A program made the translations under genes and the position numbers. A stretch of DNA of 64,000 bases, taken from JACCXG01 sp963785755 (GTDB lineage: Bacteria; Acidobacteriota; Vicinamibacteria; Vicinamibacterales; 2-12-FULL-66-21). This document shows positions 42,609-49,608 of the stretch, piece after piece. The notes beneath the pieces were generated by a model. The model saw only the letters and a list, made by a program, of their open reading frames with translations. It searched no databases and was not told where the DNA came from. Position 1 is the stretch's first letter. Every line of letters begins with the position of its first letter. The stretch lies in assembly GCA_963785755.1 (NCBI GenBank), contig CAWAXG010000056.1, positions 1 through 64,000 on the forward strand, read 5' to 3'.

Positions 42609-43409
42609 TCAATCCCTGTCCCGGTAGTCCTCCGACGACGCGGGATCGAGCTCCCAGCGGTGCTTGTCGCGCTCGGTGATCTTGTCCGAGGCCTTCAGCT
42701 CTTCGTTGTCATCGTAGACAACGCCCAGCGCCTTGCCGATGTCATCGACACGATCCTGATCGGGCGTCGGATTGTCTCCCCCCGGCGCCTCGTCGCCGAC
42801 TGAATACGCATCCTCCCAATCAGCATCGACATCCCCGCCGGTCATGACCGGACTGGTCTCGTTATGGTCCTGCTGCGAGTCCTGGAGCTTCTGACGTCCG
42901 GATCGAGCGGCTGAGGGGCCGCGGTCCAGGTCGAGGCTGGAGGGAGGCGTCGGGACGCCTTCTTCGATTTCTCTCAAGATCTTCCGCTCGCGTTCGAGGC
43001 GCGGGGGGTGGGTCCGCGCGGTGCCGGCTGACGTGCCGGTTGAACGTTTCGTCCGCAGAGGACTGGTCGAACCGCGCCGCGTGCTGCCGGCTTCCGGCGT
43101 CTGAGCCAGCTTCTCTTCGCGGCCCGTGCTTCCAGCTCTTGCCTGCCGGGCCACGCGGCGGGCGGTGGTGGATCGGCGTCCGGTTGCGGCTGGAGCCTTG
43201 GATCGCGCGGCCTTGCTGGCGGCACTGCGTTTCGCGGGCCTGGAGGGGGTGGCGGCCCGCTTTCTCGCGGCCTTGCCCTTCGCCGTCCTTGCCCCAGCCG
43301 TTTTGCGCTTGGCGCCGCGGGCCGGCGCCGCGGCTTTTCGGCCCGCACCGGCCTTTTTCTTCGACGCGCCCCGCTTGAGTTCCCTGCTCTTCGCGCTCTT
43401 TTTCGCCAT
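42609..43409 (-). CDS. Histone-H1-like basic tail fused to DUF6335
   Basis: The protein has about 266 residues. The first 105 residues are Lys/Ala/Arg-rich (MAKKSAKSRELKRGASKKK, then GRKAAAPARGAKRKTAGART), resembling bacterial H1-like DNA-binding tails. A Pro/Arg/Glu-rich middle follows. The C-terminal 80 residues match DUF6335, with the conserved GGDNPTPDQDRVDDIGKALG and HRWELDPASSEDYRD. The start is ATG 43409; the frame also has an upstream GTG. The basic tail suggests nucleic-acid binding. It lies between PQQ-propeller and rpsA and is divergent from rpsA. Confidence 0.8.
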   Translation of the reverse strand: MAKKSAKSRELKRGASKKKAGAGRKAAAPARGAKRKTAGARTAKGKAARKRAATPSRPAKRSAASKAARSKAPAATGRRSTTARRVARQARAGSTGREEKLAQTPEAGSTRRGSTSPLRTKRSTGTSAGTARTHPPRLERERKILREIEEGVPTPPSSLDLDRGPSAARSGRQKLQDSQQDHNETSPVMTGGDVDADWEDAYSVGDEAPGGDNPTPDQDRVDDIGKALGVVYDDNEELKASDKITERDKHRWELDPASSEDYRDRD

Positions 43410-43571
43410 GACCGTTTCTTTTCTCCGCACCGCGCGGTGCCGCGCTTGGGCTTGGGCCCTCGTGCGTTTGACTAAACGCCCCTAAGTGATGTATCTTCTA
43501 CTGCTTATCGCAACACGAGCGATGGCAATCTACAGCCCGCCGGAGCTGAAATCCCGGCACAAGTACGATCG

Positions 43572-43577
43572 AGGAGG
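43572..43577 (+). promoter_or_regulatory. Strong Shine-Dalgarno of rpsA
   Basis: AGGAGG lies 11 bases before the rpsA ATG at 43589. It is one of the few perfect sites in the window, most genes here having weak or no Shine-Dalgarno motifs. Confidence 0.8.
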
Positions 43578-43588
43578 ATCCGTTTCGC

Positions 43589-45355
43589 ATGCCCACTGAA
43601 GACCAACAGCACAACAATCCACGAGGAGGTGACGCGACTGGGACCGCTGACAAGTCCACGGGATTCTCCCCGCATGACGATCAGGTCGATCCGCAGGAAT
43701 ATGCACGCCTTCTGGACCTTTACGATAACAGCTTCCGCAACATCGCGGAAGGCGAGGTCGTGAAGGGCACTGTCCTCAAAGTGACCCCGTCGGAAGTCAT
43801 CGTCGACGTCGGCTACAAGTCCGAAGGCATCATCGCCATCGACGAGTTCATCGACGAGACCGGCCAGGTCGCGGTCCAGGCCGGCGACATTGTCGACGTG
43901 CTGCTCGAGCGCACCGAAGACCGTGAAGGCTACGTCGTCCTCTCGCGCGAAAAAGCCGAGAAGATGAAGATCTGGGACGACGTCGAGAAGGCGTACGCCG
44001 AGAAGAAGGTCGTCATCGGCCGGGTCATCGAGCGCATCAAAGGCGGACTCGCCGTCGACATCGGCGTCCGCGCGTTCCTGCCCGGCTCACAGATCGACGT
44101 CCGCCCTGTCCGCAACCTCGACGCGCTCCGCGGCCAGGAGCTGCGGATGCGCGTCATCAAGGTGAACAAGAAGCGCGGCAACATCGTGCTCTCCCGCAAG
44201 GTCCTGCTCGAAGAGGAGAACGCGGAGAAGAAGAAGCACACGCTCGACACACTCGCCGACGGCAAGGTCCTCCGCGGCGTGGTCAAGAACATCACCGATT
44301 ACGGCGCGTTCATCGATCTCGGCGGGATCGACGGCCTGCTCCACATCACCGACATGTCGTGGGGCCGCGTCTCGCATCCGTCCGAGCTCTTCAAGGTGAA
44401 CGAAGAGATCGACGTCATCGTGCTGAAGTACGACCCGGCGACCGAACGGGTGTCGCTCGGCCACAAGCAGCTGATGAACGATCCGTGGTCGAACGTCATC
44501 GAGCGGTATCCGGTCGGCGCCCGGGTGAGCGGCAAGGTGGTCAGCCTGACCGACTACGGCGCGTTCGTCGAGCTCGAGGCCGGCGTCGAGGGGCTGATCC
44601 ACGTCAGCGAGATGTCGTGGAGCAAGCGCGTCAAGCATCCGTCGAAGGTGCTGAATGTCGGCGACAGCGTCGAAGCGATGGTGCTCGGTGTGGATCCCGG
44701 CGCGCGGCGCATCTCCCTCGGCTTGAAGCAGGTGGAGAGCAATCCGTGGCACGAGCTGACCGAGAAGTATCCGATCGGCACCACGATCACCGGCAAGGTG
44801 CGCAACCTGACCGAGTTCGGCGCGTTCGTGGAAGTGGAGGAGGGCATCGACGGCCTGATCCACATCTCCGACATGTCATGGAGCAAGCGGCTGAAGCATC
44901 CCTCTGAGGTGCTGAAGAAGGGGGACACGGTCGAGGCGATGGTGCTCAACATCGACGCCGAGAACCAGCGCCTGTCGCTCGGCCTCAAGCAGCTGCAGAC
45001 CGATGTGTGGGACGAGTTCTTCACCCAGCATCACGTCGGCGACCTCGTCGAGGGCAAGGTCGTCCGTCTGACCAACTTCGGCGCGTTCGTGGAGCTGGCC
45101 GAAGGGATCGAAGGCCTGATCCACGTCTCGGAGTTCGACGACTCGCACCACGCCGGCAAGGAAGAGAAGCTTGAGCTGAAGGTCGGCGAGAGCTACCAGA
45201 TGAAGATCATCAAGCTGATTCCGACGGAACGGAAGATCGGCCTGAGCATCCGCGCGCTGAAGAACGACGAGTTCCGTGCGGACTGGGAAGCGTATACGGA
45301 GACGACCGGACGGCCGGAAGTGACGCTCGGGGATCATTTCAAGCACCAGCAGTAG
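43589..45355 (+). CDS. rpsA: 30S ribosomal protein S1
   Basis: The 588-residue protein has six S1 (OB-fold) domains. Domain 1 begins at about residue 52 (AEGEVVKGTVLKVTPSEVIV) and domain 2 at about 140. Domains 3-6 carry the RNA-binding pattern ITDYGAFIDLGGIDGLLHITD, LTDYGAFVELEAGVEGLIHV, LTEFGAFVEVEEGIDGLIHI and LTNFGAFVELAEGIEGLIHV. S1 unwinds mRNA and helps the ribosome bind leaders lacking a strong Shine-Dalgarno motif. Length is typical (E. coli 557), with a hydrophilic 45-residue N-terminal extension. An HU/IHF-type gene follows, as in many phyla. Confidence 0.98.
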   Translation: MPTEDQQHNNPRGGDATGTADKSTGFSPHDDQVDPQEYARLLDLYDNSFRNIAEGEVVKGTVLKVTPSEVIVDVGYKSEGIIAIDEFIDETGQVAVQAGDIVDVLLERTEDREGYVVLSREKAEKMKIWDDVEKAYAEKKVVIGRVIERIKGGLAVDIGVRAFLPGSQIDVRPVRNLDALRGQELRMRVIKVNKKRGNIVLSRKVLLEEENAEKKKHTLDTLADGKVLRGVVKNITDYGAFIDLGGIDGLLHITDMSWGRVSHPSELFKVNEEIDVIVLKYDPATERVSLGHKQLMNDPWSNVIERYPVGARVSGKVVSLTDYGAFVELEAGVEGLIHVSEMSWSKRVKHPSKVLNVGDSVEAMVLGVDPGARRISLGLKQVESNPWHELTEKYPIGTTITGKVRNLTEFGAFVEVEEGIDGLIHISDMSWSKRLKHPSEVLKKGDTVEAMVLNIDAENQRLSLGLKQLQTDVWDEFFTQHHVGDLVEGKVVRLTNFGAFVELAEGIEGLIHVSEFDDSHHAGKEEKLELKVGESYQMKIIKLIPTERKIGLSIRALKNDEFRADWEAYTETTGRPEVTLGDHFKHQQ

Positions 45356-45365
45356 TCACAGGCAC

Positions 45366-45443
45366 CTGTAGCGCGGCGCTTCAGCGCCGCGCCACAGCCG
45401 TTCGAAAGGGTTCTGGCGCGGGACTGAAGGTCCCGCGCTACGG
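45366..45443. repeat. Paired REP-like palindromes after rpsA
   Basis: GTAGCGCGGCGCTTCAGCGC begins at 45368 and folds on itself. A second palindrome, GCGCGGGACTGAAGGTCCCG, at 45416-45435 and onward ends in CGCTAC, the reverse of GTAGCG. The two face each other around a 25-base loop. The set could act as a transcription terminator or mRNA stabiliser between rpsA and the HU/IHF gene. Confidence 0.8.
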
Positions 45444-45477
45444 GTGTCGGTGAGGCAGACGATAGGAAAGGACCCCT

Positions 45478-45840
45478 ATGAACACCACCGGGAGCATGAC
45501 GAAAGCGGAGCTCGTCGAAGAAGTGTCACGAGTATCGGACCTCACGAAGAAGCACTCCGAAGTAATCGTCGACACGGTGTTCAAGAGCATCATCGATGCG
45601 CTGCATCGCGGTGAGAAGATCGAGCTGCGCGGATTCGGCAGCTTCCGGCTGCGGCGGCGGGAGCCGAGGAAGGGGCGCAATCCGAAGACCGGTGACAAGG
45701 TCGATGTGCCGCCCAAGAAAGTGCCGTATTTCAAGCCCGGCAAGGAGCTGAAAGAGCTGATCAACCGTGAGCCCGATCAGCCGGCTCCGAGCGGCTCGAC
45801 ACCGCCGGTTGCCTCCGACGGTGACGCCGCAGGCGTGTGA
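45478..45840 (+). CDS. HU/IHF-family DNA-binding protein
   Basis: This 120-residue protein belongs to the HU/IHF family. It has TKAELVEEVSRVSDLTKKHS, the dimerisation helix VFKSIIDALHRGEKIELRGF, and the DNA-binding arm FGSFRLRRREPRKGRNPKTG followed by VPYFKPGKELKELIN. The C-terminal 25 residues are a Pro/Ser/Ala tail not found in HU. The position after rpsA is that of ihfB in many genomes. ATG 45478 or ATG 45496 (MTKAELVEEV) may be the start. The stop overlaps the HIT gene start by four bases. Confidence 0.93.
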   Translation: MNTTGSMTKAELVEEVSRVSDLTKKHSEVIVDTVFKSIIDALHRGEKIELRGFGSFRLRRREPRKGRNPKTGDKVDVPPKKVPYFKPGKELKELINREPDQPAPSGSTPPVASDGDAAGV

Positions 45841-46340
45841 CCCTCGATCGGCTCTACACGCCCTGGCGCCTGGCATATGTGACCGGCGCCGCCAAGTCCG
45901 CCGACTGTGTCTTCTGCGCGGCGCTGTCGAGCGAGGATGCCGATCCGCTGATCGTGTTCCGCGGCTCCACCTGCTTCGTCATCCTCAACCTGTTTCCCTA
46001 CAACAGCGGCCACGTGATGATCGTGCCCAACCGGCACATCGCGTCGCTCGTGGATGCAACGTCCGAGGAGCTCTGCGAGCTGATGGAGCTCACCCGGCGT
46101 ACCGAGATCGCCCTGCGCGAAGCCTTTTCGCCGCAGGGCATGAACATGGGGCTGAATCTCGGCAAGGCGGCCGGCGCCGGAATCCTCGAGCACCTGCACC
46201 TCCACGTCGTTCCGCGCTGGAGCGGGGATACGAACTTCATGACCGTGGTCGGTCAGACACGCGTCCTGCCGCAGGAGCTGCCGGTGACCGCCGACAAGCT
46301 GCGGCCCATTTTCGAGCGGCTGGCGCGTTCGTCGGCGTAG
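45837..46340 (+). CDS. HIT-family nucleotide hydrolase
   Basis: The 167-residue protein has the histidine triad ILEHLHLHVVPRW, preceded by PYNSGHVMIVPNRHIAS and GMNMGLNLGKAAGAG. The Cys-x-x-Cys-like FCAAL near residue 26 is a remnant of the zinc site. Members hydrolyse dinucleoside polyphosphates or adenylyl conjugates. It is similar to the Ap4A-phosphorylase/HIT group of Rv2613c type. GTG 45837 overlaps the HU/IHF stop (GTGA), so the two are translationally coupled. Confidence 0.93.
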   Translation: MTLDRLYTPWRLAYVTGAAKSADCVFCAALSSEDADPLIVFRGSTCFVILNLFPYNSGHVMIVPNRHIASLVDATSEELCELMELTRRTEIALREAFSPQGMNMGLNLGKAAGAGILEHLHLHVVPRWSGDTNFMTVVGQTRVLPQELPVTADKLRPIFERLARSSA

Positions 46341-46370
46341 CTTCCGCCTTCAGCCCACTGAACTCCGTGG

Positions 46371-46475
46371 CTTCCGCCTTTCCGCCTCCGCCAAGGCTCC
46401 GGCGGACCGCCGTAGCTTCAGCGGAGGCTGGTCGGCGGACCCACCGTAGCTGTAGCGAAGGTGGGCAGGCGGAAG
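46371..46475. repeat. Dispersed repeat (second copy) with palindrome
   Basis: This spacer holds TTTCCGCCTCCGCCAAGGCT followed by CCGGCGGACCGCCG, nearly the reverse complement of the 18707-18740 repeat. Further on, CCCACCGTAGCTGTAGCGAA followed by GGTGGG forms a hairpin with GTAGC in its loop. It is non-coding, although it stays open in several frames. Confidence 0.7.
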
Positions 46476-46488
46476 TATCGTTAGACGC

Positions 46489-47652
46489 ATGGACCTCGAT
46501 CTGACGCCCGATCAGCAGGACTTCCAGCGGCGCGTCGCGGAGTTCGCCTCCACGCGAGTGGCGCCGGCTGCGGCTGCGATCGACGAAACGAACGCGTTCC
46601 CGCGCGACCTTGTGCGCGAAGCGGCGGCGCTTGGAATGATGGGCGTCACGCTCGCGCCGGACTGGGGGGGCGCGGGACGCAATCATGTCTCGTACGCGCT
46701 CGCGATCGAGGCGCTGGCGAAGGCCAGCGCGGTGGTCGCGGTCATTGCCGCGGTCAACAACTCGCTGGTCGCCGAGCCGCTCGCGCAGTTCGGAAGTGAC
46801 GCGCAGAAACAGTTGTGGCTCCGCCGCGTGGCGTCTGGAGAATCGCTCGGCGCGTTCGCGCTGTCGGAGGAGGATGCCGGCTCGGATGCGGCGAATCAGC
46901 ACACCATCGCGCGCCTCGACGAGAGCGGCTACACGCTCTCCGGCCGGAAGGTCTGGGTCGCGAATGCGGAAGCGGCGGACGTCGTCATCGTCTTTGCCGC
47001 GACCCAGCCGGGAATCCGCGGCCGCGGGGTGAGCGCCTTCCTCGTGCCGATGGATACGCCCGGTCTGACTCGACAGGCGAGCGGCGACTCGCTTGGCGTC
47101 CGCGGGCTTGGCTGCCTGGATCTCGAGCTCGACGACGTGCGGGTCGGCGCGGACGCGCTGCTCGGCGCGCCCGGGGATGGGTTTCGCATTGCAATGTGGG
47201 CGCTCGATGGCGGCCGCGTCGCCATCGCCGCGCAGGCGCTCGGCGTCGGGCAGGCGGCGCTCGACGAGGCGCTGGCCTACGCGAAATCGCGCGAGGCGTT
47301 CGGCCAGCCGATCGGCAACTATCAGGCTATCCAGTGGATGCTCGCCGACATCGCCACGGATCTCGACGCCGCGCGCATGCTCACCCTCAAGGCCGCGGAC
47401 TCGCGGGGGCGGAAGACCTCGAGTCAGTCGGGCGCCAGTTCGGTCACCCTCGACGCGGCTATGGCGAAGCTGTTCGCGTCCGAAGCCGCCCATCGCGCGG
47501 CCGACAAAGCGATGCAGATCCTGGCGTCGCGGGGGTACCGGCGCGGTTCGGTTGTGGAGCGCCTGTTCCGAGACGTCCGCGCCACCGAGATCTATCAGGG
47601 CACTTCGGAGGTTCAGCGGATGGTGATCGCCGAGCACATCCTTACGGGCTGA
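46489..47652 (+). CDS. Acyl-CoA dehydrogenase
   Basis: This 387-residue flavoprotein introduces the alpha-beta double bond in fatty acyl-CoA or branched-chain acyl-CoA oxidation. It opens with LTPDQQDFQRRVAEFASTRV. The FAD motif is FALSEEDAGSDAANQ, the substrate region WVANAEAADVVIVFA, and the C-terminal domain has GRVAIAAQALGVGQAALDEA and QIQASRGYRRGSVVERLFRD-like ILASRGYRRGSVVERLFRD. The final ATEIYQGTSEVQRMVIAEHI carries the catalytic glutamate in EIYQGTSE. The start is ATG 46489 with no good Shine-Dalgarno motif. Another family member lies at 48358. Confidence 0.96.
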   Translation: MDLDLTPDQQDFQRRVAEFASTRVAPAAAAIDETNAFPRDLVREAAALGMMGVTLAPDWGGAGRNHVSYALAIEALAKASAVVAVIAAVNNSLVAEPLAQFGSDAQKQLWLRRVASGESLGAFALSEEDAGSDAANQHTIARLDESGYTLSGRKVWVANAEAADVVIVFAATQPGIRGRGVSAFLVPMDTPGLTRQASGDSLGVRGLGCLDLELDDVRVGADALLGAPGDGFRIAMWALDGGRVAIAAQALGVGQAALDEALAYAKSREAFGQPIGNYQAIQWMLADIATDLDAARMLTLKAADSRGRKTSSQSGASSVTLDAAMAKLFASEAAHRAADKAMQILASRGYRRGSVVERLFRDVRATEIYQGTSEVQRMVIAEHILTG

Positions 47653-47721
47653 CCGCCCTCCCGCGTCGGGCGCGCTCCTTGCTTCGTCCCGCGGCTGGAA
47701 TGGGCAGCCAAGGGGGATGTG

Positions 47722-48354
47722 ATGGAAAACACCACTTATGCCGCACGCCTGCGCTATCTCGATGCCGAGGATATTGACGCTGCTGTCGTGGATTACGACG
47801 GCCTCAAGGTCGTCGGCCGCGACGGTCACCGGCTGGGGAACGTCGATGGCTTCATCATCGACGCCGAGGCCCGCCGGGTGAACTACGTCGTCGTCGATTC
47901 CGGCGGTTGGTTCACGTCACGCCGGCTGCTGTTGCCGATCGGCCATGCGACGCTCGGCGACGACCGCAAATCGCTTCAAGTCGACGTGTCACGCGACGCG
48001 CTGCGCCGGTTTCCCGAGTTCGACGAGGATGCCTTCCGGGCGTTCTCCGACGATGAGCTTCGCGCCTTCGAACGGAACACGGTGATTGCGTGCTGCCCGG
48101 ATGAGCCGCTCGAGAATGTCTCGGTCCCGAGCTGGGGCTACGATGCCAGACGCCACTATTCGCAGCCCGAGTGGTGGAGGAGCGCGGCATATGTGCCCGA
48201 GCGGCTGCAGAGAATCGCGGCTCGCGTCGACCCCCCGAGTGATGCCGCAGAGTCGAGTGCCGAGGCAGTCGGCGAGACCAGTGAGGACGAGAACACGCGG
48301 CAGGACGCGGAGTACGCGGTCAGCGGCCACGACCCGCGACCCGGGAAGCTGTAA
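47722..48354 (+). CDS. PRC-barrel domain protein
   Basis: The 210-residue protein has a PRC-barrel at about residues 20-95: VDYDGLKVVGRDGHRLGNVD with GFIIDAEARRVNYVVVDSGG and LLPIGHATLG. This fold also occurs in the photosynthetic reaction centre H subunit and in RimM, where it binds proteins or RNA. The C-terminal half is hydrophilic with a cysteine pair (VIACCPDEP). The start is ATG 47722, preceded by AGGGGG seven bases upstream. It stands between two opposite-strand acyl-CoA dehydrogenase genes and has no clear link to either. Confidence 0.85.
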   Translation: MENTTYAARLRYLDAEDIDAAVVDYDGLKVVGRDGHRLGNVDGFIIDAEARRVNYVVVDSGGWFTSRRLLLPIGHATLGDDRKSLQVDVSRDALRRFPEFDEDAFRAFSDDELRAFERNTVIACCPDEPLENVSVPSWGYDARRHYSQPEWWRSAAYVPERLQRIAARVDPPSDAAESSAEAVGETSEDENTRQDAEYAVSGHDPRPGKL

Positions 48355-48357
48355 TCG

Positions 48358-49522
48358 CTAGCCGAGGATCTGCTTGGCGATCGTCTGAAGCTGCAGGTTC
48401 GAGGTGCCTTCGTAGATCTGGCCGATCTTCGCGTCGCGGTAGAACTTCTCGACGGGTATCCTTGACGAATCCGTTGCCGCCGAAGAGGTTCACCGCGAGC
48501 GACGCGACGCGCTCGGCCACTTCCGACGCGAAGATCTTGCAGATCGCCGCTTCGGTCAGGAACGGCCGGCGCGCGTCACGCAGACGCGCGGCGTTGTACA
48601 CGGTCAGCGTCGCGGCCTCCACATCGACGGCGGCCCGCGCGATCTGGTGCTGCACCGCCTGGAACTCGGCGATGGCCTTGCCGAACTGCTTTCGCTCCTT
48701 GACGTAGGTGATGGTCGCGTCCAGGGCGCCGCGGGCCAGGCCGATCATCTGCGCGCCGATGCCGATCCGTCCTTCATTCAGCGTCTCGATCGCGACCTTG
48801 TAGCCTTTGCCCGGTTCACCCAGCAGATTCGCGCGCGGCACCCGGCATTCATCGAACAGCAGCTCGCACGTACTGCTCGCGCGGATACCCAGTTTGTCCT
48901 CCTTCTTACCCACCGCGAACCCGTCGAAGCCGCGCTCGACAACGAATGCCGTGATACCGCGATAGCCGGCGGCCTGATCGATCGTCGCAAAGACGATGAA
49001 GACGTCCGCTTCGTTGCCGTTCGTGATCCACAGCTTGCGGCCGTTGAGGACGAATCCGTCGCCCTCCTCCCGCGCCCGGGTCGTCAGCGCGAAGGCATCG
49101 CTGCCCGAACCCGCTTCCGACAGCGCGTACGCGCCGACGGTCTCGGCCGCGAGACGGGGCAGATACCGTTTCTTCAGGTCGTCGGTGCCCCACCGCAGGA
49201 AGGCGTTGATGACGAGCGTGTTCTGGACGTCGACCAGGACGCCGACCGAGGGGTCGACGCGCGAGAGCTCCTCCACGGCCAGCACGGAGTGAAAGAAGCG
49301 GCCATCGGCCCCTCCGTACGCTTCCGGTACTTCGATCCCCATGACGCCGAGATTGAAGAGCTGGTCGATCAGCGTCCGGGGGATCTTCGCGTCCTCGTCC
49401 ATTTCCCGGACCAGCGGCCGGACCTGGGCCTCGGCAAAGTCCCGCACGCTGTTGCGGAAAATGCGCTCATCCTCGGCTAACGCGGTCAGCGGCTGGCCGG
49501 CCTCGGCAGTCTCCTGCGCCAC
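48358..49522 (-). CDS. Acyl-CoA dehydrogenase, frameshifted near the C-terminus
   Basis: The GTG start at 49522 has a clear AGGAG five bases upstream; the open frame to 49618 would overlap the divergent VWFA gene. The protein has 387 residues when corrected. It includes TLIDQLFNLGVMGIEVPEAY, YALSEAGSGSDAFAL, FGKAIAEFQAVQHQIARAAV and SLAVNLFGGNGFVKD. After that point, near 48455, the frame shifts by one base, and the true end EKFYRDAKIGQIYEGTSNLQ, QTIAKQILG, stop at 48358, lies in the next frame. The catalytic glutamate in YEGTSN is thus behind the shift. Total length fits one extra base. Confidence 0.92.
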
Positions 49523-49608
49523 GGGATCTCCTGTGTATTCGCGAGAAAAGGCGATGTTATCATTGGGCTTCTCGGAAGCCGCGCTCAGCGGAGGGACGTC
49601 CAATCGAT

